Shown piece by piece: positions 1 to 8,306 of a stretch of DNA of 34,593 nucleotides. The position numbers and the translations under genes are program-made. Each line of letters begins with the position of its first letter. The first letter of the stretch is position 1. The notes beneath the pieces are model-generated. The model was not told the DNA's origin. It worked only from the letters and a program-made list of their open reading frames with translations, and made no database searches. This stretch comes from a virus, in IMG/VR virus record IMGVR_UViG_3300024999_000258, positions 1-34,593 of that record; one strand, 5' to 3'.

Positions 1-438
1 AATCACTTTTAATTCAACATTATTTTTTTCTAAAAATAATTGAATATTTTGTGTTGAATATATATTATTTCCACTTACAAATAATTGTCGAGTTAGTTTT
101 AATAATGTACGCCAAGTCTGTGAATAAAAATAACCTTCGCTGTCTAATAAAATTAGAGGGATATCTTCTCCTTCATATTTTTCAGACAACAGAGTAAAAT
201 CGTAATTATTTGATTTTAAAAATAATTTAATATTGTGTATTGAATATGGATTATTTTTATGTACTATATGTGGTATTCTACCTGAATGTAAATTTGTATA
301 ACTTATCGAATATAGATAATTATATTTATCCTTTATAATTAATTTCTTATGTGCTTCAATATATTTTTCACTAACTAATTCATATCCTAATTCGTTTACT
401 TCTTGCTTTATTACATCAAAATTTGTTCTTTTAATCAA
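1..438 (-). CDS. Vsr-type homing endonuclease, N-terminal part (runs off the window)
   Basis: This reading frame is open to the left edge, so only the first 146 residues are visible. It contains two copies of a short unit of the form NPYS-hydrophobic-NIK-L-FLKSNNYDF and IYSTQNIQLFLEKNN. The same unit (NPYTIQNIKLWLELNN) opens the complete Vsr-type endonuclease at 17218-18156, and both proteins also share a DSEGY(F/Y) stretch, so I call it a paralogue. The catalytic half would lie outside the window. I chose the TTG at 438 because GGAG lies nine bases upstream; the in-frame ATG at 447 sits directly against that GGAG. The function is inferred from the paralogue only, since no catalytic residue is visible. 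It lies just downstream of a small gene whose relative precedes the other copy. Confidence 0.6.
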   Translation of the reverse strand, partial: MIKRTNFDVIKQEVNELGYELVSEKYIEAHKKLIIKDKYNYLYSISYTNLHSGRIPHIVHKNNPYSIHNIKLFLKSNNYDFTLLSEKYEGEDIPLILLDSEGYFYSQTWRTLLKLTRQLFVSGNNIYSTQNIQLFLEKNNVELKVI

Positions 439-470
439 AAATATCATCTCCAAATCAATTTATTTAAATT

Positions 471-500
471 AAAAAGGACTGATTATTTAAATCAATCCTT
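471..500 (-). terminator. Probable rho-independent terminator
   Basis: On the minus strand AAGGA-t-TGATT pairs with AATCA-g-TCCTT around a five-base A/T loop, and the 3' arm runs into a short T tract. The stop codon of the 56-residue gene lies inside the hairpin. It separates that gene from the endonuclease gene downstream. Confidence 0.55.
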
Positions 501-657
501 GTTTTCTTTGTGTAAGATATTCAAGTAATTTTTCAGTTCTTAAAAATACCCAACAATATTTATTTGTGTTTTCGTTTAATGTTCGTACTATGTATCTTTC
601 ACCAATTTTTAATAGTTCCTTTTTAAGTCTATTACTATAGCAATAAAAAGGTTTCAA
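487..657 (-). CDS. Small FYCYS-motif protein (56 aa)
   Basis: The gene encodes 56 residues from a TTG start preceded by AAGGAAGTGTTTAAT. The order FYCYS, LKKELL, N-x-TNK, WVFLRT and LLEYL is shared with the 62-residue protein at 18203-18391 and more loosely with the one at 7552-7734. Similar short phage proteins are grouped under domains of unknown function such as DUF5659, but I am not certain of that assignment. No membrane segment or catalytic motif is visible. It follows the portal gene and precedes a truncated Vsr-type endonuclease, and its relative at 18.3 kb has the same kind of downstream neighbour. The shared leader AAGG(G/A)AAGTGTTT suggests the two were duplicated with their upstream sequence. 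Confidence 0.65.
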   Translation of the reverse strand: MKPFYCYSNRLKKELLKIGERYIVRTLNENTNKYCWVFLRTEKLLEYLTQRKQGLI

Positions 658-685
658 ATTAAACACTTCCTTAAATTAAATTAAT

Positions 686-2290
686 TTATCTAATATTACT
701 TTCCTTATCCTGCCCAATAATGGTAGAGTCAGAAGGCGTAGAGGTCTTCGGTGCTCCTCCTTTATCGTCATTTCCTGCTGTTTGATTCATGTTTTTAGGG
801 ACACGCCAATTATCTTTAGATTTGGTCAAATTTTCATATTGCAATGTCGCGTCGTAAGAATCAGAATTGTGTCCAACTTTACTAGACAAGACTGCTAAAC
901 TCCCTCCAATTGTAGTTAGTTTATATTCAGTTTCAACTTCTTCCGTTTTATTATACCAAGTGATTTTCCATATATTTAATTCAAATGTGTATTTTTTTCT
1001 TAAATTAACATTACTTATACGATAATTAAACCAACTCTGTATTTTGTCTAATATGGAAAATACTAAAGATTGAATATATACTAAATTTTGAGTTACACCT
1101 ACTGAAGAATTTGTACTTGAACCTCCAAGTAATAAAGGATTAGCTCCTGCTTGCATATATGCCATATTCTTAGCGAAATCAATCAATTCTGTTTTCTGAT
1201 TTTGTGAACTTTTAAAAGGGATCTCTTTGAGTGGATAGGGGCATCCCACAACACATACATTTTCTGGAAGTCCGTTTGCGACAACTGAAACCCACTCAGA
1301 AACTCTTTCTGGTTCTATTAAAGGGATGCCAGTCTCTTTGTCATTCGGGAATTCAATTCCAACCATCTTGACCTTCTCATCACGTGAACTCTCAATTTCT
1401 TCATCAACTAAATCATTAAGCAAAAATAACTCAGTAAATAATTGACTATACAATGGCAAGAAGAAAGTTTCGTTATCTCCACCTAATTTAATACAACATA
1501 CTTTTTCATTAGGCAAAGGTTGCCATTCTGGATATCTTAATTTATCAGGATTCTTTTTGTATCTACCATATAAGATTTTAAATTCTGAAGGATATAATTC
1601 CCAAGCAAATTCAGATAATTCATTGTCTCTTGATAAGTCATCGAAATACTTGAAGTTTAGTTCCACCTTATACTGTCCACTTTTTATTGAATATAATCTA
1701 ACATACTTTATTGGTAAATCCCATAGATATGGAAAATCTCCATCATTTTTCTCAAATCCACAGTAAGCACCATATCTAACTATACTTTCAATAATTCTTC
1801 TTCCAGTTTTCTTTATATCAATATTCTCAATATAATTTCTAACTGTATCAAATTCATTTTCAAAGTTGTTTAGAATTTTATCAAATATCTCTTCGTTTAT
1901 TGGATTTCCTAATTCATCAAACTCGGTTTTTGCTTTTAATTCAAGATTAAGTTTTCTCATTGTAGATTTTGTTGGTTGAAGATAATTATCTAAAGTTGCC
2001 ATATTAGAAGTTAAATTTACTAGAGTTTTATATATTCCTTCTGGAGCATATAGTAAATCAGATAGGTCTAGGATTTCTGTTTGATATTTATTTGGATTAT
2101 TTAACCATAATTTTATTTTATCTATTGTAATGGTTTTGCTGTTTTTAGTATTTCTTTTGTTTGAGAAAAATGAAGCGATACGAGAGAGTGAAAAGTTTTT
2201 TGATTTAGATGGTTCCCATGATTCTTTTAGTGCGAAAAGGTTGGGGGATAATGGTTTGTTTTGATTGTTGTTTTGGTCTTGGTCTGACAA
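686..2290 (-). CDS. Phage portal protein
   Basis: The 534-residue protein lies directly downstream of the large terminase, where tailed phages place the portal, the ring at the capsid vertex through which DNA is packaged. Length and architecture fit a portal: a low-complexity Asn/Gln-rich N-terminus, an alpha/beta body, a Gln-Asn-Gln-Lys-Thr-Glu helix followed by MAYMQAGANPLLLGG near residue 390, and a disordered C-terminus rich in Ser, Thr and Pro. I recognise the family mainly from context and overall character, since portals lack a strict motif; SPbeta YonE would be the expected counterpart. The start is TTG at 2290, seven bases after AAGGAGG, which is a near-ideal spacing. It is probably cotranscribed with the terminase genes upstream. 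Confidence 0.82.
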   Translation of the reverse strand: MSDQDQNNNQNKPLSPNLFALKESWEPSKSKNFSLSRIASFFSNKRNTKNSKTITIDKIKLWLNNPNKYQTEILDLSDLLYAPEGIYKTLVNLTSNMATLDNYLQPTKSTMRKLNLELKAKTEFDELGNPINEEIFDKILNNFENEFDTVRNYIENIDIKKTGRRIIESIVRYGAYCGFEKNDGDFPYLWDLPIKYVRLYSIKSGQYKVELNFKYFDDLSRDNELSEFAWELYPSEFKILYGRYKKNPDKLRYPEWQPLPNEKVCCIKLGGDNETFFLPLYSQLFTELFLLNDLVDEEIESSRDEKVKMVGIEFPNDKETGIPLIEPERVSEWVSVVANGLPENVCVVGCPYPLKEIPFKSSQNQKTELIDFAKNMAYMQAGANPLLLGGSSTNSSVGVTQNLVYIQSLVFSILDKIQSWFNYRISNVNLRKKYTFELNIWKITWYNKTEEVETEYKLTTIGGSLAVLSSKVGHNSDSYDATLQYENLTKSKDNWRVPKNMNQTAGNDDKGGAPKTSTPSDSTIIGQDKESNIR

Positions 2291-2328
2291 GGATTAACCT
2301 CCTTTCTATTTGTTTATTATGATTTGTT

Positions 2329-4116
2329 TTATCTTCTTGCTCTGCTTGATTTATTTGCTATTGCGAAGTATGATGAGGGGGAGATGTTTGTTGGACGTTT
2401 TTTAATCTTATTTTTCTTCTCTTCTAAATAAACCCACCAGAGACCGTACAAAAGTGCTGAAAATTTATCTTTTTGTATTCTCCTTGATATTCGTTCAATT
2501 TTAGTTTCGTTTCCATTTTGTTTATATTTAAGATTCATAATCTCTTCACATAAATTATCTGTTAATATGTATGGAATTTGTAGATTAGCTAATTCATCGC
2601 TATCTTTAATTTTATGCTTTAGTTTTTTCTCTAAATCCTTAATACCTTCATGTGGTGTTTTTAATAGTCCAATATCTAATTTATTAAAAATCTGCATAAA
2701 ATTATTTATCATATCACTATTTCTAGTGTCTTTATTTTGTGACTTCAATGCAAAAACCATTGGTATTCCATTTTCTAATTCATATTTTTTCCATGTTCCT
2801 TTTTCATCATTTACTACTTTATATGGAGGATTTCCATCGTCTAAATCTAACACCAATTGGTCGCAAACCCCAGAGCCAATTCCATTAGCGTCCACAATTA
2901 AAATCCTTGCCTTAAATTCTTTAACTTTTTGTTTTAAGAATTTTGCTTGCCAAGTATCATGTTGACCTTCCATAGAAAATAAATTAACAACTTCTTTAGC
3001 ATAATTACCACTGTTTTTTGGAGTTAATTTTATTACAGATAAACAAGAGAGAGCATTTTCGTCTCCTTCATTTCTACTAACATCATACGCCAAGCAATAA
3101 ATTACATTAGCGTCTCCACAATGTTCCCATTCTGCAATTGGGACAGTTCTACATTTCTGTAACTTTTCATCAGAAACAAGCGAATCAGAACTTGATCCAG
3201 TCCATATACTTTGATACTCTCGCATAAAGTCTAATATGGAATAAGTTGGAGATTCACGTAATTCTTCAATAAAATCAATGTCCAATTGACCGTACATACA
3301 TGGTAATTCATATGAGTTGCCTATACAGAATGCAGATTTTCCATTTAGCATATCTTGATAAACTTCTGACATTTTTTCATAAGAAAACTGTTGTTGAGTT
3401 CCTGCTGTAGTGATATACAATTCACATTTATGTATTTCATCTGGATCAACACCACTACATGCGGCGATTCTATCATTAGCCATTAAAGGAATTACTACTG
3501 CATTGAGTATATTTCCATCAAACTTTTTATCAGAAATTTCTTCAATTGCCCCACCATATCTGCGTCCTCCACGGGTGCTATCTCTCATTTGGACAACATC
3601 ATACTTAGAACCATTATGAAATATTAGTTTTGTATAATCTTTATTTTCCACAAATGTCTTAACTTCTTTTTTTAATAGAGGGTAATGTTCAAATATATCA
3701 TTGATATTATCTGCTGTAATTTTAGCAGCTTGCTCTTTCCCTACCGCACACGTAAACAGCTTGGTTTTTTCGTAAAAAATACATTTTAAGATAAAAGCTA
3801 AATTCTGAAGATAACTTTTTGACGTTCCACGAGTTGCAGTTAAAAAGACTTTTCTATATCTCATCATTATTCTTAAATATACCCTTTGATAGTAATAAAG
3901 CTGTATTTTAGAATCTGGAGGAGAAATATAGTCAAGAAACTTATCTGGATACCAACGGAAATAACTGCATAATTCTCTCCATTTTTCCTTTACATTTTCA
4001 AAACTTTTTATTTGTAGATTATTTATATTGTTAGTTTCTATACTTTGAGGATCTAAAAATGCATTACTGTCTTTTGTCGCTCTATTTTTTTTACTAAAAT
4101 TATTATGTGATGCCAT
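2329..4116 (-). CDS. terL: Terminase large subunit
   Basis: This is the DNA-packaging motor: an N-terminal ATPase that drives translocation into the prohead and a C-terminal RNase H-fold nuclease that cuts concatemers. Numbering from an upstream in-frame ATG at 4149, the Walker A-like sequence TATRGTSKS spans residues 104-112 and AIEEI near 201-205 is the likely Walker B with its catalytic glutamate. The nuclease acidic residues fit YDVSRNEGD (Asp356), LIVDANG (Asp420) and KDKFSALLYG near the C-terminus. I prefer the start MASHNN at 4116, where GGAG lies nine bases upstream; this overlaps the end of the upstream gene by 14 bases. The overlap and the adjacent portal gene indicate one packaging operon. 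All key motifs look intact. Confidence 0.93.
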   Translation of the reverse strand: MASHNNFSKKNRATKDSNAFLDPQSIETNNINNLQIKSFENVKEKWRELCSYFRWYPDKFLDYISPPDSKIQLYYYQRVYLRIMMRYRKVFLTATRGTSKSYLQNLAFILKCIFYEKTKLFTCAVGKEQAAKITADNINDIFEHYPLLKKEVKTFVENKDYTKLIFHNGSKYDVVQMRDSTRGGRRYGGAIEEISDKKFDGNILNAVVIPLMANDRIAACSGVDPDEIHKCELYITTAGTQQQFSYEKMSEVYQDMLNGKSAFCIGNSYELPCMYGQLDIDFIEELRESPTYSILDFMREYQSIWTGSSSDSLVSDEKLQKCRTVPIAEWEHCGDANVIYCLAYDVSRNEGDENALSCLSVIKLTPKNSGNYAKEVVNLFSMEGQHDTWQAKFLKQKVKEFKARILIVDANGIGSGVCDQLVLDLDDGNPPYKVVNDEKGTWKKYELENGIPMVFALKSQNKDTRNSDMINNFMQIFNKLDIGLLKTPHEGIKDLEKKLKHKIKDSDELANLQIPYILTDNLCEEIMNLKYKQNGNETKIERISRRIQKDKFSALLYGLWWVYLEEKKNKIKKRPTNISPSSYFAIANKSSRARR

Positions 4117-5092
4117 TATCACCATCTCCAATAATATCATCAACATCAACTTCTATATCGTTAATCACTATTATATTATCTGTATCAATTTCATCTAAAT
4201 CCAACTTTGGAGTATCTAATGGAGGTGACATCATTTTTTCTGCCTTATTTAGTTTTAAAGTAAAATTTTCTATGTGCATTATTGTTTTATCTACCACATC
4301 TTGGCTTATTCCTCTTATTTTTCTATAATATTCCCAAGGAGGAATAAATCCATCTTTTTCAACTTCTGAATAAATTGTACAAAAATTGCGAATGCCACCA
4401 GTTTTATCTGCATCTGTTTTATCCATTGCCCTGAACTTCGAATCAGCCATATACTTAGAGAATAAGTCTCCTAATTTTTTTGCCTCATCATAATTGCCTT
4501 CTTCTAGTTCCTTGTCCATTTTCAAAGATATGATTGCTAACTTTTTGAGATAAATCATATCTTGAGTAGTTTCAATACTATTTGTTCTTTGCATGTCGTT
4601 GTAAAATTGTTCTAATTCATAATAATCATTTTGTTCATATTTATTTCCCCATTTTAATATCATTTCATTTGTTACGTCAAAATGATTACTAGTCATTATT
4701 GCTTGATTCATGTTTAATTTAACAGGATTAATACTATCTGGTTCAAACTTGCTATCTTTCCATGTTGATTTCTTAAATTCATTTATTTTAGAGTTTGCCA
4801 TTGTAATATATCTGCTCCACGGATCTTCTGGATTATTTTCTTTTGCATTTCTCCAATAAGAATAAATAAATGGAATATCTAATAATTGAAGTATTTTATA
4901 TACTGTTTCAATTTTATTATAATCTAGCATTGATTTAACACAAACTTTACATATATTTAATTTACCATCTACAGACAAGACAGAATTTGTGTTATAAAAT
5001 TGTGCTACTGCTAATTCCTTGTGGCAGTTATCACATTCCTTTTTTACAACTGGTGGTCTTCCTTGTGTTTTACCTTTTGGTCTACCTGCCAT
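4103..5092 (-). CDS. Zinc-ribbon protein, probable terminase small subunit
   Basis: The 329-residue protein begins with an AT-hook-like basic patch (GRPKGKTQGRPP) and a four-cysteine zinc ribbon (CDNCHKE, then CKVCVK) within about 50 residues. A mostly helical region follows, and the tail is very acidic (DLDEIDTDN and DVDDIIGDGDNG). DNA binding at the N-terminus, its position immediately upstream of and overlapping the large terminase, and the lack of any other candidate suggest that it recognises the packaging site. The family itself I do not recognise, and the length exceeds the usual 150-200 residues of small terminases. The ATG at 5092 follows AAGGAAGTGAATAC; that ribosome site lies in a hairpin-forming repeat (see 5099-5142). 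Confidence 0.6.
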   Translation of the reverse strand: MAGRPKGKTQGRPPVVKKECDNCHKELAVAQFYNTNSVLSVDGKLNICKVCVKSMLDYNKIETVYKILQLLDIPFIYSYWRNAKENNPEDPWSRYITMANSKINEFKKSTWKDSKFEPDSINPVKLNMNQAIMTSNHFDVTNEMILKWGNKYEQNDYYELEQFYNDMQRTNSIETTQDMIYLKKLAIISLKMDKELEEGNYDEAKKLGDLFSKYMADSKFRAMDKTDADKTGGIRNFCTIYSEVEKDGFIPPWEYYRKIRGISQDVVDKTIMHIENFTLKLNKAEKMMSPPLDTPKLDLDEIDTDNIIVINDIEVDVDDIIGDGDNGIT

Positions 5093-5098
5093 GTATTC

Positions 5099-5142
5099 AC
5101 TTCCTTAAATTTAAAGGAAGTCATATTTAAACAACTTCCTTT
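5099..5142 (-). promoter_or_regulatory. Competing inverted repeats over the ribosome site at 5092
   Basis: Three 8-9 base arms alternate. On the minus strand AAAGGAAGT is followed by ACTTCCTTT and then by AAGGAAGT. The middle arm can pair with either neighbour but not both. The last arm is the Shine-Dalgarno sequence of the terminase small-subunit candidate, and the first lies in the last codons of the endonuclease gene. Translation through the endonuclease 3' end could therefore expose or hide the ribosome site (inference). Confidence 0.45.
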
Positions 5143-6323
5143 AGTAAAATATTTTTGTATTTATATTTATCTTCTAATAAATTATCAAACTCAAAACTTC
5201 GATATCTAATACAAAATTCCTCAAATTGTTCTTTATTATTATTTGAATAATTATATGTATCGTGATAAAGTTTGTGGAGTGATTTACATAAACAAACTCC
5301 ATTTCCGTAATACTTATGTTTACTATGTAATAAATTATAAATTAAGTCTCTTTCTTCTTCTGAATATTCACCTATAGTTTTTAACATAGGTAATTTTAAT
5401 TCTTCAAATAATTCATATACAATATTTTTAAAATTATATAGATGGTGGACATTATCAAATTCTCCATGAGTTAAAACGCATTTATATTTACATTCCTCCA
5501 TTGAAGACTTTTTCCAATCTTGTAAATGGTCACGTAAGTCATAGTATAATTCCTTTATACCTCCTGCCCATCTACCATTCAATTCTCCATTTAATGGATT
5601 AATATGTCTAGGATTTTTATCTCCAGACCATAAGCCTTTTTTATTAAGAGATATTAATTTACGTCTCTTATCATCTTTAGCCCATTTAATCCCATACAAT
5701 GGATTATTTTCTCCAATATATTTTCCTTTTCTTGAAAGAGATATTTTTCTTCTTGTTTCTTCAGGTAAATGTTTGCCATAATTATAATTTTTATCACCAG
5801 ATAACTTTATCCCTTGTTGTTTATGTCCTCTTTTTGCTGTTTCGTTGGTTTTATTTATTTTTCCTATTTTAAATGCTTTATCAGTTAAACCTTTTCTAGT
5901 TTCTTCAGGAAAATATAATTCGATTAACTCTTCATTGGTAAAATGAGGATAAACTTTTATAAATAATTCTTCTTTTTCTTCTGTCCACCATTGTTTAGGA
6001 ATATATCCTTCTTCCATAAAATGCCCATCTTTACCGCATTCCCTACATAAATTCCTTAATCCAGTTTTACATAGGACATCAGGAGGAAAATATACAATAT
6101 TACATGGTAATTCTCTCTTGCATTTTATACAAGTATTAAACTCTTTTACTATTTTAGGTTTTAGTTTTTTAATCTCATTACTAATCTTTTCTCTCTTTTT
6201 CTTACACTCTTTGCACTCAGCAGTTAAGCCATATATTCCTGTCTTTGCCTTGTTGTAATACTTTGTTGTTGCTGGCTTTTCTTCTCCGCATTTACTACAT
6301 TTCTTTGTAATAATTTCTTCCAT
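5127..6323 (-). CDS. HNH homing endonuclease with NUMOD3 motifs
   Basis: The N-terminal half carries two treble-clef style cysteine clusters (CSKCGEEKP with ECKECKKK, then CIKCKRELP with LCRECG). The middle has repeated NUMOD3-type DNA-binding units (GDKNYNYGKHLPEETRRKIS, GENNPLYGIKWAKDD and a third GDKNP unit). The C-terminal part has an HNH-type core with VLTHGEFDNVHHLYNF and a later LHKLYHDTY. This architecture is typical of free-standing phage homing endonucleases that nick or cut intron-less target genes. I chose the start MEEII at 6323, because AGAAGGAATTAGAG precedes it; an in-frame ATG at 6347 has no ribosome site. It sits just before the terminase genes and ends inside their leader. 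No intron core was recognised around it. Confidence 0.85.
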   Translation of the reverse strand: MEEIITKKCSKCGEEKPATTKYYNKAKTGIYGLTAECKECKKKREKISNEIKKLKPKIVKEFNTCIKCKRELPCNIVYFPPDVLCKTGLRNLCRECGKDGHFMEEGYIPKQWWTEEKEELFIKVYPHFTNEELIELYFPEETRKGLTDKAFKIGKINKTNETAKRGHKQQGIKLSGDKNYNYGKHLPEETRRKISLSRKGKYIGENNPLYGIKWAKDDKRRKLISLNKKGLWSGDKNPRHINPLNGELNGRWAGGIKELYYDLRDHLQDWKKSSMEECKYKCVLTHGEFDNVHHLYNFKNIVYELFEELKLPMLKTIGEYSEEERDLIYNLLHSKHKYYGNGVCLCKSLHKLYHDTYNYSNNNKEQFEEFCIRYRSFEFDNLLEDKYKYKNILLKEVV

Positions 6324-6353
6324 CTCTAATTCCTTCTTTCTACACATTTATTG

Positions 6354-6395
6354 ATCTCTACACTAAAAATAGAAAGAAGAGAGGCGTGTAGAGAT
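6354..6395. repeat. 10-bp inverted repeat upstream of the HNH gene
   Basis: ATCTCTACAC and GTGTAGAGAT are perfect inverted copies separated by 22 bases, ending about 30 bases before the endonuclease start. The rest of the 325-base gap up to 6648 is non-coding: it holds a smaller hairpin at about 6457-6482 (ATAATCCAA/TTGGATTAT) and two imperfect copies of the sequence ACAAAACATTAT near 6490 and 6592. No convincing promoter is visible. Confidence 0.5.
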
Positions 6396-6618
6396 GGGAT
6401 AGCTACTTCCCAAATTACCTCTCAACTTTGATCCACATATTCCTGTGAATAACAAATAATCCAAACAATTCTGCTTGGATTATCGACTTACCCACAAAAC
6501 ATTATAAATTTCTTCTATAAAACATAATAATAATCTAAACACAATTTCCATCCACACAGAAGACACCTGATTGCTCAAGCGTCTTATAACTTACAAAACA
6601 TTATTTATTATTAGATTA

Positions 6619-6647
6619 AAAGGTACGACATTAAATGTCTAACCTTT
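6619..6647 (-). terminator. Hairpin terminator after the ORF6N gene
   Basis: On the minus strand AAAGGT and GACAT arms pair with ATGTC and ACCTTT across a small internal loop, and the 3' arm extends into TTTT. It begins one base after the stop codon of the gene at 6649. Confidence 0.55.
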
Positions 6648-6648
6648 A

Positions 6649-7509
6649 TCACTTCAACTTCTTAATACCACCATCACCAACCATAATTTTATCCATCTTC
6701 TTCAATTCCTTAATAGATTTTTCTGCCTTGACTGGTACTATCCTATTAGGATATTCCTTAACTAAATCACTATAGATTTGTTTCCAAGTATAATTTTTCT
6801 TTACCATCCATACTATTTCTTCTTCAATTTCTTTTATCTCTTCTAAATCCTTCGTAGATAAGAAGTCTCTGAGATTGTCACGCTCTTTTAAATCTAAATA
6901 TTTCTTAATTTCTTTAGCATACATACCATAAAGCATGTCATATGTAGTATTTGTAATACACGCATATGGATTATAAAAGTGACTCAATTCTCCACGACTT
7001 TTTAATATGGACATTGCTTCAGTTTCTTTATTTCTTTTTATTGTCCCTATTTCTCTTGCGACTAATTGCTTCAATTCATTTGGTGTTATTGCTTGTGTTA
7101 GAATTATTTCCTTAATTGAAAAGTAATCTGCAATTACTGCTTTATATTGGATAATAGATAATTCACTGTCCATAAATTTCAACAGTAAACTATATCCACG
7201 TTCAGACAACAAGAAGATATTTTTACTAACTTTAATCGCTTGATTTGTAAATATATTACTGCCGACCAAAACGGCAGTTGCTTCTTTACTGTCTTTTAAG
7301 TCAAGATAATGAATTCCTATATCAAAATGTTTTATATTCTTATTTATTAATTCATTTACATGACTTGGTTTTTTATTATGTAATTCTGCAATAGTTTTAA
7401 CTAAAATTACTCTCTGATCTCCACCAAACCCACCATAAACATTAGGAACATCAATTCCACATACTTTTGTTGTACCTTTTATTATTAACTCATTAATATT
7501 ATTTTCCAT
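6649..7509 (-). CDS. ORF6N-domain phage regulatory protein
   Basis: The N-terminal 70 residues fit the ORF6N domain found in phage antirepressor-like proteins: a beta-rich start (IKGTTKVCGIDVPNVYG) followed by the conserved helix region TIAELHNKKPSHVNELINKN and then HFDIGIHYLDLK. Such domains bind DNA and are usually joined to variable C-terminal effector domains. Here the C-terminal part is helical with a charged segment (LEEIKEIEEEIVWMVKKN) and a basic end. The start is uncertain. I take MENN at 7509, where GGGA lies seven bases upstream; in-frame GTG 7542 and ATG 7530 are alternatives. It follows a small gene closely and is followed by a terminator. A role in regulating phage genes is inferred from the family. 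Confidence 0.72.
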   Translation of the reverse strand: MENNINELIIKGTTKVCGIDVPNVYGGFGGDQRVILVKTIAELHNKKPSHVNELINKNIKHFDIGIHYLDLKDSKEATAVLVGSNIFTNQAIKVSKNIFLLSERGYSLLLKFMDSELSIIQYKAVIADYFSIKEIILTQAITPNELKQLVAREIGTIKRNKETEAMSILKSRGELSHFYNPYACITNTTYDMLYGMYAKEIKKYLDLKERDNLRDFLSTKDLEEIKEIEEEIVWMVKKNYTWKQIYSDLVKEYPNRIVPVKAEKSIKELKKMDKIMVGDGGIKKLK

Positions 7510-7551
7510 TATTAATTCCCACTTTCTCATATTATTAATCACACTAAAATA

Positions 7552-7734
7552 CTATCTACCTCTGACACACCAACTATGGTATGCTTCTTCGGATTCCAAA
7601 AAAGAAAATTTATACCACGGCTTCTTTGTCACATTATGAATCCCAACTTCTTTAATCATTACTCCTTGGGATAAGTAGTAATTACTTTGCAAAGGATTAT
7701 AAATATAAACATATCTTTCTTTTTGTTCTATCAC
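7552..7734 (-). CDS. Small protein distantly like the FYCYS family (60 aa)
   Basis: The 60-residue protein starts at a GTG preceded by GAGAGGAAGTGAATTAGA. It contains YVYIYNPLQSNYYLSQG, then GIHNVTKKPWYKFSF and EEAYHSW. The order aromatic-rich start, G-hydrophobic-N-x-(T)NKK, W-x-F and a final helix is like that of the proteins at 487-657 and 18203-18391, but the similarity is weaker and could be coincidental for so short a sequence. It is translated just ahead of the ORF6N gene with a short gap. The function is unknown. Confidence 0.6.
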   Translation of the reverse strand: MIEQKERYVYIYNPLQSNYYLSQGVMIKEVGIHNVTKKPWYKFSFLESEEAYHSWCVRGR

Positions 7735-7780
7735 TCTAATTCACTTCCTCTCATCATAAATTTGTGCTATTTTAACGCAC

Positions 7781-7809
7781 AAGAAAGGACATCTAATTAA
7801 AAGATGCCC
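7781..7809 (-). terminator. Rho-independent terminator
   Basis: The minus-strand RNA forms an 8-bp stem, GGGCATCT with AGATGTCC, around loop TTTAATT, followed by TTTCTT. One pair is a G-U wobble that would be an A-C mismatch on the other strand, which supports the minus-strand reading. A second small hairpin, TTGTGC/GCACAA, follows. This ends the unit containing the gene at 7851-8246. Confidence 0.65.
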
Positions 7810-7850
7810 TCTATCTGAGTTAATTTAAAACTTAGATTTTAGAGGATAAT

Positions 7851-8246
7851 TTAATCCTCCAACCACTCTCTCATATCCTCTTTTGCTTCCGTATATCCCT
7901 CTTCATATCCTTCATAATTTGCTTTATCATAAATATCTCCAAGCAATTCAAAAACATGTTTAGGACACAATTGATTCTCAAATAAGAATTTTACAGCTTC
8001 AGCAAGATAAATATTTTTTCTATTTTCCTGACACTCTGGACAAGTGCAATCTTCCTCATGAATTTCTTCATCTAATAGTTCATCGGCACAATTCTCTACT
8101 TCTTGATCTTCAACTTCATCAGGGATTAAATCTTCTATAATTTCTGCATATTGATCAAAACTAACCTCTTCACTACCCACATAGAATTTTGTTGCTACAC
8201 GCTCATTAGTTTGATCATCAAAATAATTTACTACGGTTGTTTGCAT
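7851..8246 (-). CDS. Acidic protein with a CxCPxC motif (131 aa)
   Basis: I do not recognise this protein. It is very acidic, particularly residues 38-70, with a run of Glu and Asp followed by EDCTCPECQENRK near residue 67-79. Those three clustered cysteines, plus a later CPKH, could bind zinc. The C-terminal part (YDKANYEGYEEGYTEAKEDM) is probably helical. The ATG at 8246 follows GGCAGGAAAAATTA, a modest ribosome site. It lies downstream of the ClpP-like gene, with an A/T-rich 60-base gap between them. The stop codon falls in a small GAGGAT/ATCCTC hairpin at 7842-7859, and the stronger terminator at 7781-7809 lies beyond it. Confidence 0.75.
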   Translation of the reverse strand: MQTTVVNYFDDQTNERVATKFYVGSEEVSFDQYAEIIEDLIPDEVEDQEVENCADELLDEEIHEEDCTCPECQENRKNIYLAEAVKFLFENQLCPKHVFELLGDIYDKANYEGYEEGYTEAKEDMREWLED

Positions 8247-8306
8247 TAATTTTTCCTGCCTTTATTTTTATTTATTTTTTAAATTATACTCTAATGATTT
8301 ATATAA

